Shown piece after piece: positions 28,969-37,262 of a stretch of 64,000 nt of DNA; the stretch's first letter is position 1; each line of letters starts with the position of its first letter. The DNA lies in contig NC_014158.1 of the NCBI RefSeq assembly GCF_000092225.1, positions 496,001 through 560,000 on the forward strand, in the 5' to 3' direction. Source of the stretch: Tsukamurella paurometabola DSM 20162. Lineage in GTDB: Bacteria; Actinomycetota; Actinomycetes; Mycobacteriales; Mycobacteriaceae. The notes under the pieces were generated by a model that was given only the letters and a program-made list of their open reading frames with translations, made no database searches and was not told the origin of the DNA. The position numbers were made by a program, and so were the translations under genes.

Positions 28969-30006
28969 ATGACGATCACCCCGCACACCGTGCGCACGGA
29001 GCGGCACACCACCGGCTACCTGGCGTCCGGACCGGAGGACGGTCCGCTGCTCGTCTTCTGCCACGGCTGGCCCGAGCTGTCGTACAGCTGGCGGCATCAA
29101 CTGACCGCGCTCGGTGGCCTCGGATTCCGCTGCATCGCACCGGACATGCGCGGCTACGGAGCCTCCAGTGTTCCCGCCGCCAAGGACGCCTACCGCCGCG
29201 AGGAGATCGTCGCCGACATGCTGGAGCTGCTCGCCGGCGTCGGTCGCGAGGCGGCGATCTGGATCGGTCACGACTGGGGTGCGCCGGTGGTCTGGAACAT
29301 CGCCACCCATCACCCCGGTGTCGTCGACGCCGTCGCCTCGCTCAACGTCCCGCACTTCCCGTCCGGTGGCCCCGGCCCCGTCGACCTCATCGATCGCGAG
29401 AAGTACCCCGCCGACGAGTACCCGTACGGGCAGTGGGACTACCAGGTGCACTATCTCAAGCATTTCGACGAGGTGACCGCCCAGTTCGAGAGCGACATAC
29501 CGCATTTCATCGCCGCCCTGTTCCGCGTCGGCGAGCCGTCCCACCTCGACCGGCCCGCCCCGACGGCGGTCGTGAGCCGCAACGGGGGCTGGTTCGGCGG
29601 CGGCGCCGTGCCCCGGGTTCCGATCGACCCCGCGGTGCTCACCACCGAGGACCACGCCGTGTACACGGCGGCCTTCGAGCGGAACGGTATGGCGGGCCCG
29701 AACTCCTGGTACGTCAACGGCGCAGCGGACGCCGAATACGCAGCACGCGAGCTGAACCACGGCCGGATCGACGTTCCGGTGCTGTTCCTGCACGGTCGAT
29801 ACGACGCCACTCTGGAGACGGTGCGCTCATCGCTCGCCGATCCGATGCGCGCCGCCTGTGCGAACCTCACCGAGGTGATCCTCGACTGCGGGCACTGGAC
29901 GGCGGAGGAGAAACCCGCCGAGGTGAGCGCGTCACTCGCCCGGTGGATCGCCACCCGCGTGCCCGGCCGGTGGCCGGCGCCCGCGGAGAACCACCCCGCG
30001 GGCTGA
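28969..30006 (+). CDS. Alpha/beta hydrolase, probable epoxide hydrolase
   Basis: A 345-residue soluble hydrolase. HGWPELSYSWRHQ gives the oxyanion hole, GHDWGAPVVWN the elbow with Asp nucleophile, and two cap-domain Tyr residues occur (PYGQWDYQVHYLK). The later FLHGRYDATLE and CGHWTAEEKP give the catalytic Asp and His. This set matches EphA/EphB-like epoxide hydrolases, which mycobacteria carry in number. The ATG at 28969 follows 'gtgtaccc' without a strong ribosome site. Natural substrate unknown; lipid epoxides are plausible. Confidence 0.82.
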   Translation: MTITPHTVRTERHTTGYLASGPEDGPLLVFCHGWPELSYSWRHQLTALGGLGFRCIAPDMRGYGASSVPAAKDAYRREEIVADMLELLAGVGREAAIWIGHDWGAPVVWNIATHHPGVVDAVASLNVPHFPSGGPGPVDLIDREKYPADEYPYGQWDYQVHYLKHFDEVTAQFESDIPHFIAALFRVGEPSHLDRPAPTAVVSRNGGWFGGGAVPRVPIDPAVLTTEDHAVYTAAFERNGMAGPNSWYVNGAADAEYAARELNHGRIDVPVLFLHGRYDATLETVRSSLADPMRAACANLTEVILDCGHWTAEEKPAEVSASLARWIATRVPGRWPAPAENHPAG

Positions 30007-30025
30007 GCACGTCTACGCTGGTCGC

Positions 30026-30406
30026 ATGAGTGCAGCCACGGTCGGAAGTGTCGCCGACGCCAAGTACGTCATGCTCACCACCTACCGCAAGGACGGCAGC
30101 GCGGTGTCGACCCCGCTCTGGGCCGTGCGCGACGGCGCCGATCTGGTGATGTGGACCGTCACCGACTCGTGGAAGGTCAAGCGCATCCGCAAGAACCCCG
30201 CGGTCCTGGTGCAGGCCTGCGATGTCCGCGGCAAGAAGACCGAAGGGCCGCAGGTCGCGGGTGTGGCCGAGATCGTCGACGGCGCCGACGCCGGTCAGCG
30301 GATCCAGCGCAAGTACGGCATCCTCGGCTTCCTCACCGTGGCCGGCTCCAAGATCCGACGGGGTCAGGGCGGCACCGTCGGCATCCGCGTCCGCGACGCC
30401 TCCTGA
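30026..30406 (+). CDS. PPOX-class F420-dependent oxidoreductase
   Basis: A 126-residue split-barrel flavin/deazaflavin protein. The run KYVMLTTYRKDGSAVSTPLWAV, the later WTVTDSWKVKRIRKNPAVLVQACD and KYGILGFLTVAGSKI mark the F420-binding group common in mycobacteria. These reduce diverse substrates with F420H2. It lies 19 bp after the hydrolase and may be cotranscribed. A 53-bp palindromic element begins 8 bp past its stop. Confidence 0.82.
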   Translation: MSAATVGSVADAKYVMLTTYRKDGSAVSTPLWAVRDGADLVMWTVTDSWKVKRIRKNPAVLVQACDVRGKKTEGPQVAGVAEIVDGADAGQRIQRKYGILGFLTVAGSKIRRGQGGTVGIRVRDAS

Positions 30407-30413
30407 GGTGATC

Positions 30414-30466
30414 TTTTGCAGGTAGCTGCGCCGACACGGCGGTGAATTCCGCAGCGACCTGCAAAA
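30414..30466. repeat. 53-bp palindromic element, copy 1
   Basis: Two 17-nt arms (30414-30430 and 30450-30466) pair with a single mismatch across a 19-nt loop. The arm begins TTTTGCAGGTAGCTGCG. The AT-rich ends are at the stem base, with A-tracts (not T-tracts) on the 3' side on either strand, so it is not a standard intrinsic terminator. A related element with the same 17-19-17 layout lies on the other side of the adjoining nuclease-like gene. Confidence 0.8.
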
Positions 30467-30498
30467 ACGGGATATTTCGGATCCGAACGCCTCTCGTC

Positions 30499-31356
30499 GT
30501 GCGTCCAACGGATGTGGGGATACGCAGTGGGGATCTGGTCGCGACCGCAACCTCGCACGAGATTCGGACCCGCTACAGGCAGGTCTATCGAGGTGTGCGG
30601 CTGCCCGCCGGTGCAGTCGTCGGGCTGGTCGAGCGCATCGAGGCCGCCCTCCTGCTGTATCCGCACGCCGTGCTGTGCGGGTGGACCGCGGCCGCGCTAC
30701 ACGGAGCTGGGTACACCGCAGGCAGGCCCATCGAGATCTGGCTGCCAGCCCGACGGGTGCGCGCAGGCATCGTCGTCCGGTGCGGTGCAATGCCGGACGA
30801 GGATGTGGTTGTCCGTGAGGCCTTTCCGCTCACCACGGGCGTCCGGACCGCGATCGATGTGGTGCGGTACGCCGAGGGCGACGATGCCGTGGCCGCACTC
30901 GATCAGTGTTTCCGGCTCGATGGGTACGGGCGCTCGGTGACCTCGCGCGACGCGGTCGTCGATTATCTGGAGCGGCACCACAACCTGCACCGTTCGACAC
31001 GGGTCGTCCGCGCACTTCGATGGGCCGACGGACGCGCGGAGTCGCCGCCCGAGACGTTCACGCGATTGCTCCTCCACCGCGCCGGCCTCAGCATGTTCGT
31101 GCCGCAGGTTCCCGTGGATGGCGGACGGTTCCGGCTCGATCTCGCAGCGGAGGAATTCCAGGTGGCGGTGGAGTACGACGGCCGTGATCACTCGGACCCT
31201 GCGCAACAGAGCCTGGACATCGCGCGCCGGAACACGCTCCGCCATGACTACGGCTGGGAGGTGTTGCCGATCACGGCGTCGATCCTCCGGAACGGCCGTG
31301 AGGCGTTTCTCCGCCAGACTCGTGCGGCACTTCGAGACCGCGGTTGGCGGGGCTGA
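30499..31356 (+). CDS. AbiEi/DUF559-type protein, predicted PD-(D/E)XK endonuclease
   Basis: A 285-residue two-part protein. The N-terminal half resembles AbiEi-type regulators (RQVYRGVRLPAG, AVLCGWTAAALHGAG, TGVRTAIDVVRY). The C-terminal quarter resembles the Vsr/DUF559 nuclease fold: ESPPETFTRLLLHRAG, then FRLDLAAEEFQVAVEYDGRDH with Asp and Glu in catalytic positions. GTG at 30499 is chosen; a GTG at 30442 would lie within the loop of palindrome copy 1. No partner toxin or methylase is adjacent. Both flanks carry the 53-bp element, suggesting the gene and repeats form a unit. Confidence 0.62.
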   Translation: MRPTDVGIRSGDLVATATSHEIRTRYRQVYRGVRLPAGAVVGLVERIEAALLLYPHAVLCGWTAAALHGAGYTAGRPIEIWLPARRVRAGIVVRCGAMPDEDVVVREAFPLTTGVRTAIDVVRYAEGDDAVAALDQCFRLDGYGRSVTSRDAVVDYLERHHNLHRSTRVVRALRWADGRAESPPETFTRLLLHRAGLSMFVPQVPVDGGRFRLDLAAEEFQVAVEYDGRDHSDPAQQSLDIARRNTLRHDYGWEVLPITASILRNGREAFLRQTRAALRDRGWRG

Positions 31357-31360
31357 GAAC

Positions 31361-31413
31361 TTGTGCAGGTACCTGCGGTCGAATGAGCCTCATCGCCGCA
31401 GATACCTGTAAAA
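31361..31413. repeat. 53-bp palindromic element, copy 2
   Basis: Begins 5 bp after the stop of the nuclease-like gene. Arms 31361-31377 and 31397-31413 pair at 14 of 17 positions around a 19-nt loop. Reversed, it is about two-thirds identical to copy 1, with the arms strongly conserved (32 of 36... arm positions differ at five sites out of 34) and the loops diverged. Confidence 0.75.
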
Positions 31414-31415
31414 CC

Positions 31416-32567
31416 TCAGTGCTTCGCGACGTACTTCACGGGCTCGGGGAGGCCGCGTTCGATCCGCACGCGGCGCGAGATGGTCTCGATCGCCTTGAGG
31501 GCATCGACCACCTGCGCCGGCGTGACCGGCGACGGCAGGTTGTGGATGGTCTCCGCTGCGGCGGTGGCGGCCTCGGCGATGGCCTGGAGCTCGGGGGTGT
31601 CGTCGGGCGTAAGGCCGATCTCGGTGAGCGAGTTCGGCAGGCCCACCGCCGTGGTGAATTCGACGAAGTCCTCGATCTCGACCGACGGTGCGCCCTCCAG
31701 AACCAGCTGCGTGATCGACCCGATGTTCACCTTCTGTCCGTGGGTCAGGCCGTGGGTCTGCGGCGCCGCGGTGAGCCCGTTGTGAATGGCGTGCGCGGCG
31801 GCCAGGCCGCCGGATTCGAAGCCCAGGCCCGAGAGCAGCGTGTTGGCCTCGACGACCGCCTCCAGCGCCGGCGTCACCACCTTGCTGCGAACGGCGTCGA
31901 TGGCGAGTTCGGCGTTCTCCCACAGGATGTCCCACGACAGCTCGGCGAGTGCGGTGCCCGCGCGGGTGGGCCGGCCACCTGCCATGGTCGAACCCCGTCC
32001 GCGGCGGGTGGCGCGGGCCTCGATCCAGGTGGCCAGGGCGTCGCCGATCCCCGCAACCAGCAGTGAGACGGGAGCGTTCGCCACCAATTGGGTGTCGATC
32101 AGCACCAGATCGGGGTTGCGCGGGAAGAAGCGGTATTCGAGGAATTCGCCGGTCTCCGTGTAGATCACGGCCAGCGTCGAGGTCGGTGCGTCCGACGAGG
32201 CGGCCGTCGGGACGCTCACCCAGCGGATTCCGGCGAGGTGACCGGCGGCTTTCGCGGCGTCGATGGCCGAGCCGCCGCCGACGCCGAGGATCACGTCGTG
32301 GCCGCCGGAGCCGATGGTCGCGACCAGATCGTCGACGGCGGCCGGGGTGGCGAACTGTTTGAACGGTACCCGGGTCACCGGGAGCCCCGCGGCGTCGAAG
32401 CTGGCGGTCACACCGTCCTGCACGATGCCCCACACCGTGTCGTCGCTGACGATGAGCGGAGTGCCGCCCAGCTTCGCTACGTGCTCGCCCAGGGCGTCGA
32501 GCGCGCCCCGGCCCTGGACGTAGCGGGACGGGCTGGCGAAGATCGCGGTGCTGACGGTGTCGGACAT
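31416..32567 (-). CDS. gldA: Glycerol dehydrogenase
   Basis: A Zn-dependent, NAD-linked enzyme of the iron-containing alcohol dehydrogenase superfamily converting glycerol to dihydroxyacetone; 383 residues. It shows GVGGGSAIDAAKA for NAD binding, PTAASSDAPTSTLAVIYTETGEF typical of GldA, and metal ligands in GIGDALATW, AHAIHNGL and HGQKVNIG. The stop is 3 bp from palindrome copy 2. It stands alone, without a dihydroxyacetone kinase. Confidence 0.9.
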   Translation of the reverse strand: MSDTVSTAIFASPSRYVQGRGALDALGEHVAKLGGTPLIVSDDTVWGIVQDGVTASFDAAGLPVTRVPFKQFATPAAVDDLVATIGSGGHDVILGVGGGSAIDAAKAAGHLAGIRWVSVPTAASSDAPTSTLAVIYTETGEFLEYRFFPRNPDLVLIDTQLVANAPVSLLVAGIGDALATWIEARATRRGRGSTMAGGRPTRAGTALAELSWDILWENAELAIDAVRSKVVTPALEAVVEANTLLSGLGFESGGLAAAHAIHNGLTAAPQTHGLTHGQKVNIGSITQLVLEGAPSVEIEDFVEFTTAVGLPNSLTEIGLTPDDTPELQAIAEAATAAAETIHNLPSPVTPAQVVDALKAIETISRRVRIERGLPEPVKYVAKH

Positions 32568-32632
32568 GCGTGGCTCCTCGTTTCGTTGGCGTCACTTTCC
32601 AACGTGGCACGACTCGGCGCGAAAAGCACCCC

Positions 32633-32905
32633 TCAGAGCGCGCTGACCGCGGCGACCGTCGCCAACGTCACCACCGCACCGGAGAGGATCAGCGCACGAC
32701 CGGCCCCGGCGGGTGCCCTGCCCAGCCGGAAGGCGAGCGTCACTACAACCACCACGACCGCGAGCACCGGCAGCGCGACCAGTGGCCGCGCGGTCATCGC
32801 CAGACGCCCGACCAGCGCCGCGACCAGGATGAGAGCGACCAGCGTGCGGATCCGGGCCAACTGCGTGCGCTCGGCCGCCAGGCTCGACGGTGCGGGCCCG
32901 GTCAC
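32633..32905 (-). CDS. Small DUF202-type membrane protein
   Basis: A 90-residue protein with three hydrophobic helices after a short N-terminal segment AAERTQLARIRT, the signature opening of the DUF202 family. The GTG at 32905 overlaps the stop of the preceding DUF202 gene by 4 bp; the longer open frame upstream is that gene in another frame. DUF202 proteins occur in such pairs; their function is not established. Confidence 0.7.
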   Translation of the reverse strand: MTGPAPSSLAAERTQLARIRTLVALILVAALVGRLAMTARPLVALPVLAVVVVVVTLAFRLGRAPAGAGRALILSGAVVTLATVAAVSAL

Positions 32906-33264
32906 GTGAACGCGATCGTCGCAGCGAGGATGAGGCCGGTCACGGCGATGACCGCCGCGAGCACCACCGTGGCAGGCGATCCGCGCAGCGGTCGGCCGGT
33001 GCGCATCGCCCCCTCCACCGACAGCCAGCGGCGGAAGGCGTATCCGGCGAGGCCGGCCGCCACCACCAGCAGGATCACCACCAGTGGCGTGCGTACCGCG
33101 GCGGGCACCACGTCGGGGGCGAAGGCTTCCAGCCCGACCGCGGCGGCGACCAGCCCCAGTGCCGTGCGGATCCACGCCAGGAAGGTGCGTTCATTCGCCA
33201 AAGTGAATCGCGCATCCGGTGATTCGCCCTCGGTGAGCTCGCGGGGCGGCCAGAGATTGCGCAC
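32902..33264 (-). CDS. YidH/DUF202-family membrane protein
   Basis: A 120-residue protein with the family signature FTLANERTFLAWIRTALGL before the first of three membrane helices. Start taken at GTG 33264, which matches the usual length; GTG 33288 is also possible. It is the first of two overlapping DUF202 genes. No function is known for the family, though members often accompany stress or transport genes. Confidence 0.75.
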   Translation of the reverse strand: MRNLWPPRELTEGESPDARFTLANERTFLAWIRTALGLVAAAVGLEAFAPDVVPAAVRTPLVVILLVVAAGLAGYAFRRWLSVEGAMRTGRPLRGSPATVVLAAVIAVTGLILAATIAFT

Positions 33265-33409
33265 GGCGACAACGCTAGCGGGGGTCACAACGATTCGCTC
33301 GCCCCTTTCACAGGTGCATCTCAGACACGGCGCCTACGTTCACGAGGGCTGCACGTGAAACCCGTGCCGCTCAGTGAGGAGGATCGACAGGTGCGAGGAG
33401 GTTGCGCGC

Positions 33410-33856
33410 ATGGGCGGTGAAACGCGATCACGCGGCCCCTGGCTCGCCACGGTCCTCAGTCTCCTCGGTATCGGCGTGGTCGGTGCGGGCCTCGCATACA
33501 GCCTGCACATCGCATCCGAACTGGGTTCCGTGCGGCGCGACGCGGCGCCCGCGGTGTCCTCCGGCGTCCCCGTGAATCAGAAGGTCTCCGGTGTCGCCAT
33601 CACCCCCGGGCGCGAAGTGATCGGGGCGATCCTCAGCATCGATGCGAGCGCCCTCACAGTGAGCTCCGCACCCGGAGGCAACACCGTTGACCTGCGCACC
33701 GACGAGAACACGCAGGTGACCACGACGCACGGGAGCAAACTCACCGACCTCAAGGTGGGCGATGTGGTGATCATCCAGGTGAGCGCCGACGGCGAGACCG
33801 CCCTGGCGATCTACGCCGGTCAGATCTCCGTCGCCGGCACGCCATCGGTCGGGTGA
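33410..33856 (+). CDS. Membrane-anchored DUF5666-like protein
   Basis: A 148-residue protein with one N-terminal membrane helix (about 10-35) and an exported beta domain. The repeated pattern IGAILSIDASALTV ... VDLRTDENTQV ... LKVGDVVIIQVSADGETALA matches the small OB-like DUF5666 fold. ATG at 33410 is preceded by GCGAGGAGG. Function unknown; extracytoplasmic location is predicted from the helix. Confidence 0.65.
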   Translation: MGGETRSRGPWLATVLSLLGIGVVGAGLAYSLHIASELGSVRRDAAPAVSSGVPVNQKVSGVAITPGREVIGAILSIDASALTVSSAPGGNTVDLRTDENTQVTTTHGSKLTDLKVGDVVIIQVSADGETALAIYAGQISVAGTPSVG

Positions 33857-33888
33857 ATCGGCCCGCCGACCGGCTACTGTAGGTGGCG

Positions 33889-34581
33889 ATGTCGTACGTA
33901 GTGTTCCTGATCCTCGCGGTGGTATGCGCGGCGCTCGCTGCCGCGCTGGTCTGGTATGACCGCAACCACACGCCGAATGTCCATTCCGAGCGCGCGGCCT
34001 GGGCCACCAGCCGCGAATTCGTCTACCGCCCGTCGGACGAGTCCCTCAGGGACGAGTTCCACCGCGGCGGGATGGTGATGCCGGGTGATCCGCCCGTCGT
34101 GGACGTGGCGCACGGCACCTACTTCGGTGCCAACGCCTACGTCTTCGACCTGGCCGAGAGCGCCACCATCGCGGCGGTGCACCGCGGTTCCGCCTCCGGC
34201 GCGCTGATGGATCTGCGCCCCGAGAACGCGCACCCGCCGGTCGAGGCCGGTATGGAGCCGCTCGGCGCGCTGGGCACCCGCATCCTGTACACGAACAATG
34301 CCGACGTGGCTCGCCGTGTCGCGGACCGCCGGATGATCACGTTCGCCGAGCAGGTGCCCGCACACATCGAGTCGCTCTGGAACGAGGGGCCCTGGACGCT
34401 GGGCCAGATGCCGCTCACCGACGATCCCGACGATCTCGACGAGGCGCTCGAGGCGGTCCGCCGATTCGGCGACCTGCTGCGCGTGCTCCCGCCGGAGGGC
34501 CACGCCCGCGTGGTCACCTCGGGCGGACCCCGTGATCCGGGCCAGCCCGTCCCCGTGCGCGGCAAGGAGGCCCGACGGTGA
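33889..34581 (+). CDS. Conserved membrane-anchored protein (Rv0383c-like)
   Basis: A 230-residue protein with an N-terminal membrane helix (1-25, VVFLILAVVCAALAAALVWY) and a soluble remainder. It corresponds in size, topology and position next to pyrE to M. tuberculosis Rv0383c. ATG at 33889 preferred over GTG at 33883. The stop overlaps the pyrE start by 4 bp, giving a coupled trio with pyrE and the methyltransferase. Function unknown. Confidence 0.7.
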   Translation: MSYVVFLILAVVCAALAAALVWYDRNHTPNVHSERAAWATSREFVYRPSDESLRDEFHRGGMVMPGDPPVVDVAHGTYFGANAYVFDLAESATIAAVHRGSASGALMDLRPENAHPPVEAGMEPLGALGTRILYTNNADVARRVADRRMITFAEQVPAHIESLWNEGPWTLGQMPLTDDPDDLDEALEAVRRFGDLLRVLPPEGHARVVTSGGPRDPGQPVPVRGKEARR

Positions 34582-35141
34582 CCGGACCCGGTGCGGCCGC
34601 AACCGTCGATCAGGCCGCCAAAGCCCGCCTCGCCGAGTTGGTCCGCGAGCTCGCCGTGGTGCACGGCAAGGTCACGCTCTCCAGTGGCATCGAGGCCGAC
34701 TACTACGTGGACCTGCGCCGCGCGACACTGCACCACGAGGCCTCGCCGCTCATCGGTGCGCTGCTGCGCGAGCTCACCGCCGACTGGGACTACGCCGCCG
34801 TCGGCGGCCTCACCCTGGGCGCCGATCCGGTGGCCACGGCCGTGATGCACGCGCCCGGCCGGTCGATCGATGCCTTCGTGGTCCGCAAGGCCGCCAAGGC
34901 CCACGGCATGCAGCGGCAGATCGAGGGGCCGGATGTGGTGGGCAAGCGCGTCCTGGTGGTCGAAGACACCACCACCACCGGCAATTCGCCGCTCACCGCC
35001 GTCCGTGCATTGCGCGATATCGGTGCCGACGTGGTGGGCGTGGCCACCGTTGTCGACCGCGAGACCGATGCCGCGAAGGTGATCGCCGCAGAGGGACTCG
35101 AGTACCGCTCGGTGCTCGGCCTCGCCGACCTGGGGCTGTGA
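34578..35141 (+). CDS. pyrE: Orotate phosphoribosyltransferase
   Basis: Transfers phosphoribose from PRPP to orotate to make OMP in pyrimidine synthesis. The 187-residue protein carries the PRPP loop VLVVEDTTTTGNSP, the Lys-rich catalytic segment FVVRKAAKAHG and the N-terminal GKVTLSSGIEADYYVDLR. GTG at 34578 overlaps the preceding stop (GTGA) and its own stop overlaps the next start in the same manner. Gene order matches M. tuberculosis Rv0383c-Rv0382c-Rv0380c. Confidence 0.96.
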   Translation: MTGPGAAATVDQAAKARLAELVRELAVVHGKVTLSSGIEADYYVDLRRATLHHEASPLIGALLRELTADWDYAAVGGLTLGADPVATAVMHAPGRSIDAFVVRKAAKAHGMQRQIEGPDVVGKRVLVVEDTTTTGNSPLTAVRALRDIGADVVGVATVVDRETDAAKVIAAEGLEYRSVLGLADLGL

Positions 35142-35836
35142 CCGACCCCGACGCAGCCGCCGGCGCGGAGGCCGGCCCCACCGAATGGATCACGGGCGTC
35201 GCGGGTCCGCATACCGTCGGGTTGGGGCCGTGGGAGCAGGAGCATCCCGGCGTGCCGCTGCCGGTCGATCCCCGATACGACCCGGACCTGCTCGCCCAGG
35301 GGGATCGCCGCAACGTGGTCGACGCCTATCGGTACTGGACGCGCGAGGCGATCGTCGCCGATCTGGACAGCCGCCGACACCCGTTCGAGGTGGCCATCGA
35401 GAACCTAGGCCACGATGCCAACATCGGCACGGTGGTGCGCACGGCCAATGCCTTCGGGGCGCGGACGGTGCATATCGTGGGACGTCGTCGGTGGAATCGT
35501 CGGGGCGCCATGGTGACCGACCGCTACCAGCACGTGCAGCATCACCCGGACGCCGAGTCCTTCGCGGCGTGGTGCGCCGAACACGACCTTCCGATCGTCG
35601 CGGTGGACAATCAGCCCGGATCGGTGCCGCTGGAACGTGGCTCGCTCCCGCGCCGCTGTGTCCTGCTGTTCGGCCAGGAGGGGCCCGGTGTTTCCGGTGA
35701 TGCCCGCCGCGTGGCGGGAACGACGGTGTCGATCGCCCAGTTCGGCTCGACGCGCTCGATCAATGTGGGGGTCGCGGCCGGTATCGCCATGCACGCCTGG
35801 GTACGCGAACACGCCGACCTGGACGCCGCCTGGTAG
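35138..35836 (+). CDS. SpoU/TrmH-family RNA 2'-O-methyltransferase
   Basis: Methylates ribose in tRNA or rRNA with SAM bound in a trefoil knot; 232 residues. All three SpoU motifs are seen: NIGTVVRTANAFGA, LLFGQEGPGVS and STRSINVGVAAGI. An N-terminal extension of about 80 residues precedes the knot. GTG at 35138 overlaps the pyrE stop by 4 bp. It corresponds to M. tuberculosis Rv0380c. The target nucleotide cannot be assigned. Confidence 0.9.
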   Translation: MTDPDAAAGAEAGPTEWITGVAGPHTVGLGPWEQEHPGVPLPVDPRYDPDLLAQGDRRNVVDAYRYWTREAIVADLDSRRHPFEVAIENLGHDANIGTVVRTANAFGARTVHIVGRRRWNRRGAMVTDRYQHVQHHPDAESFAAWCAEHDLPIVAVDNQPGSVPLERGSLPRRCVLLFGQEGPGVSGDARRVAGTTVSIAQFGSTRSINVGVAAGIAMHAWVREHADLDAAW

Positions 35837-35923
35837 CGCATCGTCGCCGTTCGGTCGCGAACTGCGACATAAATCTCGCCGCCAGCGGCGCCTTTCGTCG
35901 TTCGTACATGGTCTGATGTGGAT

Positions 35924-37045
35924 ATGACGACGGCGGTGGAATGGAACCAGCGGGCGGCCGCGGCGCAATCGGCGGTGGTCGATCGGCACGTGCGGCCGGT
36001 GTGGGGGATCCCCGGAACCCGGCTCGGTGTGCCGGCCTACCCGCCCACCCGTCGCGATGCGCTGCTGCTGAGTTGGAACTACTGGTGGCAGGCACACCTG
36101 CTCGACGTGTCCGTGGATGCCTACATCCGCGACGGCGCCCCCAGTACCCGCACGCTGGTGGTGCAGCTCGCGCGCGGTCACCGGTTGCGGAACCTGTTGC
36201 GGGTCACCAATTCCTACTACGACGATATGGCGTGGATGGGACTGGCGCTGGAGCGAGCGCAGCGGTACGCGGGTGTGGACGCCGCACGCCGCCTTCGTAC
36301 TCTCACCGATACCTTCATGAAGGCGTGGGTGCCCGAGGCGGGCGGGGGCATCCCGTGGCGCACCACGGGCCTGTTCCTCAATACTCCGGCGAACGGACCC
36401 GCCGGGATCTACCTGGCGCGGATGGGGCAGACCGAACGTGCCGAGCAGACGGCGGACTGGATCTACCGGCGGCTGCTCGATCCCGAGACCGGTCTGATCA
36501 ACGACGGTGTGGACGGTAGTTACGACGATCCCGAGAATGGGAAGTTGTATCCCGAGAAGTACACCTACTGCCAGGGGGTCACCCTGGGGCTGGACACCGA
36601 GCTCTCGGCCGACGGCGATCCGCGGCACGCCCAGCGGGTCGCCCGGCTCATCGACGCCGTGTCCCGGCGGATGACGCAGGGGCGCGTGATCGCGGGCGGC
36701 GACGGCGGCGACGGTGGTCTGTTCAACGGCATCCTGATCCGCTATCTCGCTCTCGCCGCGGTGCAGTTGCGTGGCGGTCCCGGCACTGATGATGTGCGCG
36801 ATGCCGCAGCGGAGATCGTGCTGGCCTCCGCCGAGGCGGCCTGGCGCGGGGCGCGGGAAGTCGATGGCAAGGTGCTGTTCAGCGCCGACTGGACCCGCGA
36901 TGCCCGGATCCCCGGATCCACTGGGCAGGCGGCGTATTTCACCGGAGGGACGGTGCGCTCCAGCGAGACCCCGGAGCGTGACCTGTCCGTGCAGATCGGC
37001 GGCTGGATGGCGATGGAGGCTGCGGCGGCGCTGGCCCGCGCCTGA
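35924..37045 (+). CDS. GH76-family glycoside hydrolase (alpha-1,6-mannanase-like)
   Basis: A 373-residue (alpha/alpha)6-barrel protein. The Asp-Asp pair of GH76 catalysis is present in SYYDDMAWMGLAL near residue 104, with Trp-rich barrel helices (LSWNYWWQAHLLD, YTYCQGVTLGLD). No signal peptide is visible, so it may act in the cytoplasm or leave by another route. ATG 35924 is preferred over GTG 35918. It is the counterpart of Rv0365c, and mannan-related envelope glycans are the likely area of action. Confidence 0.82.
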   Translation: MTTAVEWNQRAAAAQSAVVDRHVRPVWGIPGTRLGVPAYPPTRRDALLLSWNYWWQAHLLDVSVDAYIRDGAPSTRTLVVQLARGHRLRNLLRVTNSYYDDMAWMGLALERAQRYAGVDAARRLRTLTDTFMKAWVPEAGGGIPWRTTGLFLNTPANGPAGIYLARMGQTERAEQTADWIYRRLLDPETGLINDGVDGSYDDPENGKLYPEKYTYCQGVTLGLDTELSADGDPRHAQRVARLIDAVSRRMTQGRVIAGGDGGDGGLFNGILIRYLALAAVQLRGGPGTDDVRDAAAEIVLASAEAAWRGAREVDGKVLFSADWTRDARIPGSTGQAAYFTGGTVRSSETPERDLSVQIGGWMAMEAAAALARA

Positions 37046-37106
37046 TTCCGGGTACTGGCCGCCGGCTTGTCCGCCGGGCTGACGAGAAACATCACAGGTT
37101 CACGCG

Positions 37107-37136
37107 TGATCGATTATGATCGATTTTGATTAACAC
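37107..37136 (+). promoter_or_regulatory. Three tandem 10-bp repeats, probable operator
   Basis: TGATCGATTA, TGATCGATTT and TGATTAACAC follow each other without a gap, one helical turn each. A good -10 hexamer, TATGAT, lies at 37115-37120 within them. Head-to-tail repeats at helical phase resemble DeoR-family operators. The site is 127 bp upstream of the glycosidase-like gene. Confidence 0.5.
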
Positions 37137-37180
37137 GTGCGATTGCAATGCGCGGATCTGTTGTCTCGAAGCCGCGGCTC

Positions 37181-37203
37181 GCACGGCCCGGTCTCGGCCG
37201 TGC
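37181..37203 (+). other. Hairpin in the 5' leader of the glycosidase-like gene
   Basis: GCACGGCC (37181-37188) and GGCCGTGC (37196-37203) form a perfect 8-bp stem with a 7-nt loop, between the tandem repeats and the start codon. It could be an attenuator, an mRNA-stabilising stem or a second operator. Confidence 0.4.
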
Positions 37204-37262
37204 CTGAGGCGTGAGAGAACTCCGGGTCCGCGCGCGACTGTGGACTGAGGAGCAAGTAGCCG

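Noticed and set aside
30414-31413. Reading the two 53-bp palindromes as plain terminators
   Set aside because: The T-tract is on the 5' side and the A-tract on the 3' side on both strands, opposite to an intrinsic terminator, and both copies share arm sequence and exact 17-19-17 dimensions. A secondary termination role is still possible.
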